A stretch of 45,086 nucleotides of DNA from an uncultured Mollicutes bacterium. GTDB taxonomy: Bacteria; Bacillota_I; Bacilli_A; RFN20; CAG-826. Of the stretch, positions 1 through 9,155 are shown one piece after another (the first letter of the stretch is position 1; each line of letters starts with the position of its first letter). The stretch spans positions 1-45,086 of the forward strand of contig URQK01000002.1 in NCBI GenBank assembly GCA_900549975.1. Direction: 5' to 3'. Under the pieces are notes generated by a model. It saw only the letters and a program-made list of their open reading frames with translations. It was not told the origin of the DNA and ran no database searches. Made by a program: the position numbers and the translations under genes.

Positions 1-338
1 CGGATTTATATTGTTTATTTGGAAACGCTATTGATAACGCTGTTGAAGCAGTTATGAAAATACAAGATAGTAATAAAAGACAAATTAATTTAATTGTGCG
101 TAATGTTTATTCTTTAGTATCAATAAATATTGAGAATTATTATACAGGTGAATTAATTATTGGTAAAGATAACCTACCGATAACCACAAAAAGTAATAAA
201 GATTATCATGGCTTTGGTATGAAATCAATCAAAATGATTGTGGATAAATATCACGGTGATTTAAAAATTACTAAACGTGAAGATATATTCTCTTTAGCTA
301 TTCTTTTCCCTAGCCAAGAGAAAGTGGATAATCCTTAA
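1..338 (+). CDS. Sensor histidine kinase, GHKL ATPase domain (5' truncated)
   Basis: Only the C-terminal ATP-binding domain is present; the frame is open from base 3 and the start lies upstream of the window. Visible motifs are an N box (FGNAIDNAVEAV, encoded near bases 18-53) and a G box (HGFGMKS, encoded near bases 208-228), followed by a short C-terminal strand. This is the HATPase_c_5/GHKL arrangement of AgrC/VirS-type kinases, which sense a ligand through an N-terminal membrane domain and phosphorylate a response regulator, often LytTR type. Sensor domain and partner regulator are outside the window. The lipoprotein and GH3 genes start 100 bp downstream on the same strand, so it may control them, but that is inference. 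Confidence 0.8.
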   Translation, partial: DLYCLFGNAIDNAVEAVMKIQDSNKRQINLIVRNVYSLVSINIENYYTGELIIGKDNLPITTKSNKDYHGFGMKSIKMIVDKYHGDLKITKREDIFSLAILFPSQEKVDNP

Positions 339-437
339 TAAACAAAATAAGTGGAAATTTTAACATAATCAGTGAGTGTTATTCCTATTTTAACCGCTTT
401 CATTTATTGTATCAGTGTATGAAAGGAATTTTTTGCT

Positions 438-2816
438 ATGAAAAGAAAATTACTAAAAAATTTGTTAATTAGCTTGATTGTGCCTTTAGCTATCGGATTA
501 AGTAGTTGTGATAATAAAAATCCTAGTCAAGGAAACAATTCAGGCACTTCAACTAAACCTAGTGTTCCAATTGATATTGATGATTATCAAGTTACATCTT
601 TATCAATCGTTAATAATCCAACTAAGTTAGAATATGATGTTGGAGAAACTTTTGATTACACTGGTTTAAGACTAAAAGCTATTTGGAATGATGGTGAAGA
701 GGAAGAATTCGGAGGATATCGTCTTGATTCAATTGAGCCTTCAGGCCCATTAAAAGCTACAGATAAAAAGGTTACGCTTACTTATTACAATGCATCCGTA
801 GACCTAGACATTACCGTTAATTCTAATGCTATTACTAGTTTATATGTCGATACTTCAGGTATTAAGACTTCGGTAGTGGTTAATGAGATTGTAGATTTAT
901 CTTTAATCAAAGTAACCGCTAATTACGGAGATAGTACAAGTAGAGAAGTTACTTCATTTGAACTATATGAAAATGATAATCTTATTGAAAATCCTAATCG
1001 TTATGTAGTAAGCAAAGGCGAACATAATATCGTTATAAAATATTTAGATGCTCAAACTTCATTTAAAATTGAAGGATATGAAGGCATTTCGGTAGTCTTT
1101 GATCAATATAGTAAAAACGATACGGCTAAGGAAGCCACTAGTGAATTACCATTCTTTGTGGAGCCTGCCAATAAAGTAAAATCTTATAAGCCATCAAATT
1201 GGAATGAAGAAGTTACAATCAATTCTTATACATTATCAACTTCCCAAGGCATAGATTCTATTAAAGCTTTAGCAAAAGTAAGAATACATATCTATTCTGA
1301 AAAAGATTCATATGCTAGCATTTCTCTTAACGCTGGTGGATATAACATTACACGTCCAGATAAAGGTTGGACATCAGATATGTATTTGAATAAAGCAACA
1401 TCAGTCACAGTTAATGGACAAAATGTTGAAGTAAAAGAAGGTTTATTACCAGCTAATTATAAAAATGGTGAAATGTTATCTCGTAACTGGACTCCTTATT
1501 TTGTGGATGTTGATTTTATTGACACATGGTTAAAGAAAGGTGACAACATTATCGAAATCGATGTTAATGAGTTTTATCATATACTTGATCCTTTCCAAAA
1601 CCAAAGATATGGAGAAGTTTATTTTGCAATTAAATCTTTAACTGCTAAATATATTGAAGGCCAAAAGAAAGTTACAAAAATAGAAGTTGCAAAGCAACCC
1701 GATAAAACGACTTATGCAATTGGTGAAACTTTTGATAACAAAGGTATGGAAGTGAAAGCTTATTATGATGATTTAAGTAGTGAAATTATCACAAATTATA
1801 CTTATTCTCATGATGCTTTAAAAGCTACTGATAAAGAAGTTGTTATCTCATATATGGGAGTATCAACAACAATTAGCATCACGGTATCACATGCTCATAA
1901 TTGGATTGAAAGTTATCTAAGTGATAAGGATAATCACTGGCATGAATGTAGTTTATGCGGTGAAAAGAAAGATATTAGCGAACACACTTTTACTTCACTT
2001 ATAATTAAAAATAAACCAACACAACTTGATTATAATTCCGGTGACACTTTATCTTTAGATGGAATTAACGTTATGGCTAATTGTAACGTATGTAATGAAG
2101 TTGATGTTTCAAATTATATAACTACAATAACTACGACATTAGAATTATCTTCTCCTTCGTTAACATTAGAAACTAAAACAATAACTATTACATTCAAAGG
2201 CTTAAGCGCCACATTTGATGTAACAATTCATAAATCTTATTCAGTTGCAGGCAAAAATAGACAAGATCCAACTAATACAACGGAAAAATATTATGTTGAA
2301 AAAGCAAAAATGATGGAAAATGGAAAATGGGAATTCCAAGGAGGTTCGGATATTGCAAATGTTGAAGTTGGAGCAACAATTGCTTTCCATATTTACTCAG
2401 AAATTAATGGCAAAGTGAACTTGTCTTTATTAGCGGGTTCATTATATTGTAATGGCAATAATAAAAATGCGGAAGGATTTTATTTAGAAACTATGGATAT
2501 GGATGTTGATAAATTATTAGCTATTAAAGTTAAAAATGGATCAAATAATTTTAAAGAAGTAGCGTCTAATACAAATGCAAAAATTAATGGACATAAGTTA
2601 CCAGATAATTATATAGAATTAGGTATATCAAGTACTGTTTGGGCAATGAACCAATATTCTTGGTCAACAATTGCTAGCAATATTGACTTAACCATTGGTG
2701 ATAATGTCATTGAATTTACAATTTTAAATGCCAAGACAACTGGTAACTACACTAATGCATGGGGTGGAGTTGCGACATTAAATATTAGAACATTAACAGT
2801 TTCTTTTATGAATTAA
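438..2816 (+). CDS. Surface lipoprotein with bacterial Ig-like (BIG_3) domains and a duplicated beta-sandwich module
   Basis: Predicted lipoprotein of 792 aa. It has a basic N-terminus, a hydrophobic stretch and the lipobox LSSC with Cys24 as the lipidated residue, then a Gly/Ser/Asn-rich linker. Three BIG_3-like domains are visible, each with the pattern T-x-Y-x-x-G-E/D-T-F: about 50-130, 411-487 and 517-600. A His/Cys segment (about 488-516, HWHECSLCGEKK) lies between the second and third. Two larger beta-rich modules (about 220-410 and 600-792) look like copies of each other: both contain HIYSE, LPxNY and GDNxIE in the same order. Such proteins usually bind glycans or adhere at the cell surface. 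The SD AAAGGAA is near 421. The GH3 gene follows after 10 bp, so the two are probably cotranscribed. Ligand unknown. Confidence 0.8.
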   Translation: MKRKLLKNLLISLIVPLAIGLSSCDNKNPSQGNNSGTSTKPSVPIDIDDYQVTSLSIVNNPTKLEYDVGETFDYTGLRLKAIWNDGEEEEFGGYRLDSIEPSGPLKATDKKVTLTYYNASVDLDITVNSNAITSLYVDTSGIKTSVVVNEIVDLSLIKVTANYGDSTSREVTSFELYENDNLIENPNRYVVSKGEHNIVIKYLDAQTSFKIEGYEGISVVFDQYSKNDTAKEATSELPFFVEPANKVKSYKPSNWNEEVTINSYTLSTSQGIDSIKALAKVRIHIYSEKDSYASISLNAGGYNITRPDKGWTSDMYLNKATSVTVNGQNVEVKEGLLPANYKNGEMLSRNWTPYFVDVDFIDTWLKKGDNIIEIDVNEFYHILDPFQNQRYGEVYFAIKSLTAKYIEGQKKVTKIEVAKQPDKTTYAIGETFDNKGMEVKAYYDDLSSEIITNYTYSHDALKATDKEVVISYMGVSTTISITVSHAHNWIESYLSDKDNHWHECSLCGEKKDISEHTFTSLIIKNKPTQLDYNSGDTLSLDGINVMANCNVCNEVDVSNYITTITTTLELSSPSLTLETKTITITFKGLSATFDVTIHKSYSVAGKNRQDPTNTTEKYYVEKAKMMENGKWEFQGGSDIANVEVGATIAFHIYSEINGKVNLSLLAGSLYCNGNNKNAEGFYLETMDMDVDKLLAIKVKNGSNNFKEVASNTNAKINGHKLPDNYIELGISSTVWAMNQYSWSTIASNIDLTIGDNVIEFTILNAKTTGNYTNAWGGVATLNIRTLTVSFMN

Positions 2817-2826
2817 GAGGTACATT

Positions 2827-5800
2827 ATGAAAAAGAATTTGAAAAATATAATCGGATTAAGTATTACTTCGATTTTTCTTGCTGCATTAATTGTTGGGAA
2901 CTATTTTTGCTCAAGATATAATGAAGTAATTACTACAATGCTATGTGGATCAGGAACAGATTTCTCAGGTGAAGATACAAAATTAACACTGGAAAACAAT
3001 GATCAAGCTGTACAAAAAATTGCAGAAGAAGGCATGGTTTTATTAAAAAACAAATGCCTTCCATTAGATAAATCAGTAACAAAAATTAACTTATTTGGTT
3101 GGTCAAGTATTGATAGTGCTTTCTTCTTATCAGGCGGAGGTAGCTCCAGTGCAACAATTAATGAAGAAAAGAAAATTACTTTAAAAAGTGCTTTTGAAAA
3201 AGAAGGATTTGAAGTAAATACTGAATTATTAGAAGCATATAAAACTTATAAAAGTGGAAGATGGAATAGTTCAACAACTTTAAGTGATCCAGATACTGAT
3301 TTTTATAATAAATCAGGCACAAATGGAAATACTTTATTAGCAAATGCTAAAGATTTTTCTAATACTGCTGTTGTTACAATTTCTCGTTTTGGAAGTGAGG
3401 GAATTGATATTCCTTTTACTCAAACAAAACATCCAAGCGGAAAAGATAATGATCGTCACTATTTGGAACTATCAACTGAAGAAGAAGCATTAATAAATTT
3501 AGTTACCGATAATTTCCAAAATGTAATTATTTTAATTAATGCTGGTAATCAAATGGAACTAGGATTCCTTAACAATGAAAAAATTGATGCAGCATTATTA
3601 GTAAATTATCCCGGTCAATCAGGAACACTTGCTATCCCACGAATTTTAAAAGGACAAGTAAATCCAAGCGCTAAACTTACTGATACATATCCATATGATT
3701 TAACTATGGATCCATCTTACGTTAATGCATTAAGAAATGGTGATCATATTCATTATGTTGAAGATATTTATGTGGGATATAAATGGTATGAAACCGCGGA
3801 TAAAGAAAACTATTTTCAAGATACTTTATCAAAAAATTATAATGAGATTGTCCAATTCCCATTTGGCTATGGATTAAGTTATTCTTCATTTAGTCAAGAA
3901 ATTGTTAATTATAAGTTGTCTACATCTGGAACAGGATTACAACGAGCAACACAAATTGAAGTTGATGTTAAAGTTACTAATACTTCGAAAGTGGAAGGAA
4001 AAGATGTAATTCAATTATACTATACTGCTCCTTATACTAAAGGCGGAATTGAAAAATCCGCAGTGAATTTAGCCGCCTTCCGTAAAACTGATGCACTAAA
4101 AGAAAATGAATCAAAAACATATAAATTAACATTTTCTGCATATGATATGGCAAGTTATGATGCCTATGATAAAAATAAAAATGGCTTTGCAGGTTATGAA
4201 CTTGAAACTGGTGAATATCAAATTCAATTAATGAAAAATTCCCATAGTCTTGTGGAAGGTAATAAAAACACTATCAAATTGCAATGTGATAAGACCATTA
4301 TTTATAATCGTGATCCTCAAACAGGAGCGATTGTAAGTAATAGATATGGTGAATTTGATGAATCAGGAAAATACATTAACGATTCAGCCTACGCTAATTG
4401 TCCAATTGATGGAAGTAATGCGGGTGAAAAAATACCTTATTTATCGCGTAATGATTTTGCTAGCACTTTCCCACTTACAAAAGAAAAAAATCGTGATATT
4501 AAATCGATTTTAGATTATGCCAATAATTATGTAGAGTATTTGGCTTATGAAGGTCAAGAAAAGCCTGTTCAAGGAAAAACAGGTGATGTGCCTTTATTAT
4601 TAGTTACTAAAGAAGATGGTTCAAAAGCTTCACTTAGTGATTTAGAAAGTAAAAAGAATCTTGTTTGGAATAAAGACTTAGTTTCTAAACTTGGCGCGGA
4701 TTATAATGCCCCAGAATGGGAAACATTGTTAGATCAATTGACAACAGAAGAATTACAAAACTTTGTTGAGTCTAGCGGCTATGGAAATGATGCTGCGGCA
4801 AGTGTTGGTAAAATTTCGATGTTTGATTATGATGGCCCTGCTGGATTTAATATTTCTGTTAATAGTCCATTAGGCGATAAAAAATCAAAATGGACAGGAT
4901 TTGGAAATGAAACATTACTAGGCCAAACTTGGTCAACACAAATGGCGGAAGCAATGGGCGAATGTTTTGGTAATGAAGGTTATGAAACAGGTATTAATGG
5001 TATTTACGCCCCGGGAGTTAACTTACATCGTTCAGCGTTTAATGGAAGAAACTTTGAATATTATAGTGAAGATAGTGTCTTATCTGGTTATTTAGCATCT
5101 CGAGTTATTAAAGGCGCTAAAGAAAATGGTGTTTATTGTTTCTTAAAACACTTTGTTGTAAGTGAAATGGGACCTAATCCAAGAAAACTTAATGTGTGGT
5201 TAACCGAACAAAATTTACGTGAAAATTATTTAAGGCCATTCGAAATAGCAGTTAAAAATGGCGCAACGGCAATGATGACTGCATTTAATCGTTTAGGAGC
5301 GACTTGGACAGGTGGAAACTATCAATTAATTCAAGGAATTTTAAGAAAAGAATGGAAATTTAAAGGTGTGGTTATTACTGACTGGTGTCAAGGCGACTGG
5401 GATATGCCAGTTAACCAAGGACTTCATGCTGGTAATGATATTTGGTTAAATCCTGCTAATCGTTGTAATAATGGTATCAATACTAAATTAGATTCATCTT
5501 GGGTTTGTGCAAGAAGATCAGCTCATAATCTTTTATACACAATTTGTAATACTTATTTCACTACTTGGAATCAAGGAAAAGATATTGGTATTAAAGAATC
5601 TAAAGGCGTATTTAGATGGTGGATTCCAGCATTAGTAGGTATAAATATGATTGTTGTTGGTTTAGAAATTTATTTTATCTATGCTCTTATTAGAAAAAGA
5701 AAATATTTAACCAACGAAAATGTAGTATTAATGGATTATTCGACAGAAATTTCTTCAATAAATAATAAAATAAATGTTTTACAAAAAGCGTTAAATGATT

Positions 5801-6354
5801 ATAAAGATGAATTAAAAACTCTTAAAAAACGTAGTTTAAAAGAAAATAGAGATTTTAAAGAAGACTTTGATAATCTAGAAAATAAAATTACTATCATTAA
5901 CAACGTTTTATCCAATAAAGAAATTGATGAAGAAGAAGTGTTAGAAAGTGATGATGAAACTGAAACAGTATTTATTCGTAAACCATTTAGTGAAAAAATA
6001 GAAGCAGCGAATGAAGAAATAAAAGGTTATTATAACGAGATAAAAAATCATTTATTAAGCTATGGATTAACTAGTCGTATATCTATGGCTGGTGAAGTAT
6101 TCAAGTATGAAAAAGAGGAATTAGCTAAGATAACACTTGTTGGTAAAACATTAAAATTACATCTTGCTCTTGAACCAAATGATTATCAAGGAGCAACAAT
6201 TCCGGTTAAGGATGAGAAAAATAAAAAAGTATATGAAAAAACACCAACAATGATAAAAGTTAAATCTCCTTTAGCGTTAAAACGTGCTTTAATGCTTATT
6301 AATGATTTAATGCAATCTAAACAGATTAAACAAAACAATTTAAGAAAGGACTAA
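2827..6354 (+). CDS. Membrane-anchored GH3 glycoside hydrolase with reversed domain order and a cytoplasmic tail
   Basis: Protein of 1175 aa. An N-terminal membrane segment (about 8-26) is followed by the GH3 C-terminal alpha/beta domain (starting EGMVLLKN at 68, containing SRFGSEGID) and then an FnIII-like domain (about 345-480, introduced by FGYGLSY). The GH3 N-terminal TIM barrel comes last (about 645-905), with KHF at 774-776 and the probable nucleophile Asp852 in VITDW. This reversed order is known in some clostridial and ruminal beta-glucosidases. A second membrane helix (931-955, preceded by WW and followed by RKRK) is followed by about 220 further residues: a charged coiled coil (about 964-1030) and a compact basic domain (about 1055-1170) with SRIS and VGKTLKLHLALEPNDY. 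That last domain resembles one seen in many uncharacterised Firmicute proteins; I know no function for it. The usual NDQE-type motif after KHF is altered (VVSEMG), so the substrate is unclear. Confidence 0.88.
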   Translation: MKKNLKNIIGLSITSIFLAALIVGNYFCSRYNEVITTMLCGSGTDFSGEDTKLTLENNDQAVQKIAEEGMVLLKNKCLPLDKSVTKINLFGWSSIDSAFFLSGGGSSSATINEEKKITLKSAFEKEGFEVNTELLEAYKTYKSGRWNSSTTLSDPDTDFYNKSGTNGNTLLANAKDFSNTAVVTISRFGSEGIDIPFTQTKHPSGKDNDRHYLELSTEEEALINLVTDNFQNVIILINAGNQMELGFLNNEKIDAALLVNYPGQSGTLAIPRILKGQVNPSAKLTDTYPYDLTMDPSYVNALRNGDHIHYVEDIYVGYKWYETADKENYFQDTLSKNYNEIVQFPFGYGLSYSSFSQEIVNYKLSTSGTGLQRATQIEVDVKVTNTSKVEGKDVIQLYYTAPYTKGGIEKSAVNLAAFRKTDALKENESKTYKLTFSAYDMASYDAYDKNKNGFAGYELETGEYQIQLMKNSHSLVEGNKNTIKLQCDKTIIYNRDPQTGAIVSNRYGEFDESGKYINDSAYANCPIDGSNAGEKIPYLSRNDFASTFPLTKEKNRDIKSILDYANNYVEYLAYEGQEKPVQGKTGDVPLLLVTKEDGSKASLSDLESKKNLVWNKDLVSKLGADYNAPEWETLLDQLTTEELQNFVESSGYGNDAAASVGKISMFDYDGPAGFNISVNSPLGDKKSKWTGFGNETLLGQTWSTQMAEAMGECFGNEGYETGINGIYAPGVNLHRSAFNGRNFEYYSEDSVLSGYLASRVIKGAKENGVYCFLKHFVVSEMGPNPRKLNVWLTEQNLRENYLRPFEIAVKNGATAMMTAFNRLGATWTGGNYQLIQGILRKEWKFKGVVITDWCQGDWDMPVNQGLHAGNDIWLNPANRCNNGINTKLDSSWVCARRSAHNLLYTICNTYFTTWNQGKDIGIKESKGVFRWWIPALVGINMIVVGLEIYFIYALIRKRKYLTNENVVLMDYSTEISSINNKINVLQKALNDYKDELKTLKKRSLKENRDFKEDFDNLENKITIINNVLSNKEIDEEEVLESDDETETVFIRKPFSEKIEAANEEIKGYYNEIKNHLLSYGLTSRISMAGEVFKYEKEELAKITLVGKTLKLHLALEPNDYQGATIPVKDEKNKKVYEKTPTMIKVKSPLALKRALMLINDLMQSKQIKQNNLRKD

Positions 6355-6360
6355 TTAACT

Positions 6361-6495
6361 ATGGAAAAGAAAGAATATAAAAAGCCAAATGTTAGATTAG
6401 AAGATGTTGTTTTAGAAGATATAGTTTTAACTTCAAATATAGAAAGAATTGATGGTAATAATGAACTTGCCGGAAATTACGATGAGGAATTATAA
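6361..6495 (+). CDS. Small acidic peptide (44 aa), function unknown
   Basis: A short open frame with a good SD (AAGAAAGGA, about 10 nt before ATG) begins 6 bp after the GH3 stop and ends one base before the ATG of the next gene, so it fits exactly between two cotranscribed genes. The product starts MEKKEYKKPNVRLEDVVLED and ends in NELAGNYDEEL. It has no signal peptide or membrane segment and is acidic. Short proteins beginning with a KPxV-type segment followed by an acidic xEDVVxTS stretch are, from memory, common near secreted-protein genes in gut Firmicutes and are annotated as hypothetical. A RiPP-like or partner-peptide role is possible, but no modification enzyme is nearby. Confidence 0.65.
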   Translation: MEKKEYKKPNVRLEDVVLEDIVLTSNIERIDGNNELAGNYDEEL

Positions 6496-6496
6496 T

Positions 6497-8686
6497 ATGA
6501 AAAAGAAAATTATTTTTCCAATTGTAAGTGTATTATCTCTTGCTTTTATAAGCGGCTTAGTCAATAAAACTAATACTCCTGATGATTCAACAAATGACTT
6601 TGTTGAATCAACAAAAGATTATTTAAATGAGCAAAATGGTATTGAACAAGTGAATGTAAAAGCTCTTAATTCAAATTCAGCATTGGATTGCTCTACTATG
6701 TATACTCAATATGCTTTTGATAAAAATGATGGATCTTATTATTTAAGATTTGCCACCGCAATTAAAGGCGATGTTACTTCACTTAACTATAAAAGAGTCG
6801 TAGCGGGAATTGGTGATAATATAATATCTTCTTATACCCTTTATAAGGGGATTTCTGCGAATGGAATAGTTAATTATTACGATGGAAGTGCGTTATCAAC
6901 AGATACTCAATTTGCGGGTAATTATTATTGGAGTTGTTATACTATTAAATTTGCAAAAAGTAGTATATATAAAGAAAAAGATATTACTATTGAGTTAACT
7001 GTTAATGGTGACAAAACTATTACACGAACCACTTCTTTAGATACTCTTTTAAATAAAGATCGTTATTTAGAATGTGAATTATTTAATGTCGAAGTTATCG
7101 ATAATAAAGTTTATTATGTAGTAACAGGAAGTTGCTTTGGTTATGAAGAGAGTGATATTTCTCATGATTTATATGGAAATGGTAAAGATTATGCTTTGGG
7201 TAACCAAACAGTAACAATTGATTATGCTAATAATACATTTAAAATTTTAACAGATGTAACTGAGATACCATTAGATCAATCATTCTTATTCCCACATATT
7301 TCTATTAAGGGCAAAAAGTCGGATATTAAAGATAGTGATCAATCTAGTAATGGAAAATCTGTCTCATTAGGAGATAAGACTTACGCTATTGTATGTACTA
7401 CAGGAGAAAACTCTACATGGAATATGCCAGTATTAAGTGTTACTAATGCGACAAAGTCATTTGAATTACAAAAAGTAGGACTAAAAAATGTTGATGATCG
7501 AGTATTATATTATGTCACTGGATACGCAACAGGATATAGTTATGATCAACTTCGCTTAGATATCATTGTTTCAGGAAGTGATTATGCTAAAAAAGGTAAA
7601 TACAAAGTAACAAAAGATAGTGAAACAAATATTTTTGAAGTTTCTATTGATGTGACAGATGTAGCGCTTATGTCTTTAGAATCTGAACAAGGTATGCCAC
7701 ATTTCTTTGTTAATGGTATAGGTTATAATGTTAATGGCAGCCATCCAGGAAATGGTGCTTCTGATTTACTTTATAAATCTGTTGATACTGATAATGCTAA
7801 TGTTATCCTTGGAACAACAAAATATTCAATTGTTAATAGATATAATATGGCTTCTTTAAAAGTTGAAAGATATTTAAATTTAGACATTGAAGGTGTTGGT
7901 GTTAAAGTTGAAGAAGTCGATGGTGTAAAACAAGTATTCTATTTTATTAGTGGTAAATCTTATGCGTACACCAAAGATGATACTTTCCCAGCATTTGATT
8001 TAAGAGCACAAGGTGCATCTAAAAATCTTGATGATGGCAAGCAAACAGTTTCTATTGATGAAAATAATCATACATTTGAAGTAAAAATTAATGTTACAAA
8101 TGCTGAAATATTAACTGGTAGTGGCGATGGTGGTAAGGTTTATTTCAATCACAAAGATAGTGATAATGTTTCATCTTCTATAAAAGTATTACAAAACAAT
8201 GCTGTATTAGAGAAAAAAGTCTACACAGTAGGTGTAGTTTGGGGGATTAGAACATTAGAAGTTAGTGATAAATTCTTAGAATATGCGCAAGGAAAAGTTG
8301 ATTTCGATCTTACTTTAGAAAATGATCACGTATATTATATTCTTAAATATAAAGGATTTGGATTTGAAACATCAACTGATGTTATTTATATTGATTTTGC
8401 TGATAAATCACGTCAATTAATAACAAAAGAAACTTATGATGCTAATTATGATTTATATACTATTAAGATTGATGTAACAGATCTAATTGAAGCAACATCT
8501 GAGGTTAAAGATTTCTTCTCTCATTTAAAAGTTAATGGAAGTAATTATGGTAATAACAACGGTGATGTAAAAGGTAATAATATGCAAGATAAAGTTATCG
8601 AGTTTAATGGTGTAAAATACACATTAAGATGTTTCGGCGATGCTCCATCTTGGAATATAGCTATTTTAAGAATTGTTAAAGCTTAA
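6497..8686 (+). CDS. Secreted protein with four tandem ~135-aa beta-rich repeats
   Basis: ATG 6497 is preferred over in-frame ATGs from 6449 because it starts a clean signal peptide (MKKKIIFPIVSVLSLAFISG) and has GAGG about 9 nt upstream. The upstream starts would overlap the 44-aa gene. The product is 729 aa and has no lipobox Cys. Residues about 30-190 form a beta-rich module with LRFATAI and SLNYKRV. Four related repeats follow, at about 191, 320, 459 and 595. Each has a VYYVVTG-like strand, an aromatic GY/GF turn, an F-x-V/I-x-x-DVT strand, an HI/HF-x-V/I-x-G segment and a closing Y-x-I/L...W/M strand. Repeat folds of this kind usually bind ligands. No catalytic motif or cell-wall anchor is visible. 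It probably works with the upstream lipoprotein and GH3 enzyme. I do not recognise the family. Confidence 0.75.
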   Translation: MKKKIIFPIVSVLSLAFISGLVNKTNTPDDSTNDFVESTKDYLNEQNGIEQVNVKALNSNSALDCSTMYTQYAFDKNDGSYYLRFATAIKGDVTSLNYKRVVAGIGDNIISSYTLYKGISANGIVNYYDGSALSTDTQFAGNYYWSCYTIKFAKSSIYKEKDITIELTVNGDKTITRTTSLDTLLNKDRYLECELFNVEVIDNKVYYVVTGSCFGYEESDISHDLYGNGKDYALGNQTVTIDYANNTFKILTDVTEIPLDQSFLFPHISIKGKKSDIKDSDQSSNGKSVSLGDKTYAIVCTTGENSTWNMPVLSVTNATKSFELQKVGLKNVDDRVLYYVTGYATGYSYDQLRLDIIVSGSDYAKKGKYKVTKDSETNIFEVSIDVTDVALMSLESEQGMPHFFVNGIGYNVNGSHPGNGASDLLYKSVDTDNANVILGTTKYSIVNRYNMASLKVERYLNLDIEGVGVKVEEVDGVKQVFYFISGKSYAYTKDDTFPAFDLRAQGASKNLDDGKQTVSIDENNHTFEVKINVTNAEILTGSGDGGKVYFNHKDSDNVSSSIKVLQNNAVLEKKVYTVGVVWGIRTLEVSDKFLEYAQGKVDFDLTLENDHVYYILKYKGFGFETSTDVIYIDFADKSRQLITKETYDANYDLYTIKIDVTDLIEATSEVKDFFSHLKVNGSNYGNNNGDVKGNNMQDKVIEFNGVKYTLRCFGDAPSWNIAILRIVKA

Positions 8687-8702
8687 TAATTAAATTTCAC
8701 TA

Positions 8703-8768
8703 AGCACACGTTTAAAAATAGATTTTTGTTATGAGAAATAGAATCTAAAAGAGCGTGTGCTTTTTTTT
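8703..8768 (+). terminator. Rho-independent terminator of the surface-protein operon
   Basis: AGCACACG at 8703-8710 pairs with CGTGTGCT at 8754-8761. An inner TAGATT/AATCTA pairing extends the hairpin, and eight T follow. It sits just after the repeat-protein stop and ends the operon. Confidence 0.9.
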
Positions 8769-9062
8769 GTTTTTCAGTGTGTGTTTTTAATTAAAGAAAG
8801 ACAAGTAGCCACTTAAAAAGGTGTCTAAATTTATTTTGTTATCCATTTTATTTACTAATATTAGTTTGAATATAGAAAGCGCATACAAAATGGCAAAAAA
8901 AATTAATCGGCAAAAATGACATATTTAAAATATTTTTAAATAAATTGATTTTATATTACTATGAGTGAACTTTCTTGATTAAAGCGCCTATTCAAGGCAT
9001 CCAACAATTTAAAATCAATGTTTTTAAAATTGCAAAACTCGTTTACTTTTTAAGCACCTATC
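8769..9062. other. Intergenic region upstream of nrdD, no gene seen
   Basis: About 290 bp of very AT-rich sequence between the terminator and the nrdD promoter. An imperfect hairpin (AGCCACTT/AGGTGTCT, 8807-8826) is the only local structure noted. I looked for an NrdR-box pair of the ACACTATATATAGTGT type and did not find one. No open frame with an SD was found. Confidence 0.5.
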
Positions 9063-9091
9063 TTGTGTTATTTGTATTATTAAATTATAAT
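9063..9091 (+). promoter_or_regulatory. Probable sigma-A promoter of nrdD
   Basis: TTGTGT at 9063-9068, a 17-nt spacer and TATAAT at 9086-9091. The predicted start near 9098 gives a leader of about 58 nt before the nrdD ATG. Confidence 0.7.
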
Positions 9092-9155
9092 TTAATAGCA
9101 ACTTTGAATAAACCATAATTAGTTTATGTTAATAAGTGTTAGGAGTGATTTTTAT

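Noticed and set aside
6449..6496. Upstream ATG starts for the four-repeat secreted protein
   Set aside because: They would run through the 44-aa gene and put about 16 extra residues before a clean signal peptide that has its own SD.
8769..9130. NrdR boxes or an FNR-type site before nrdD
   Set aside because: No ACACTATATATAGTGT-like pair and no TTGAT-N4-ATCAA site could be found.
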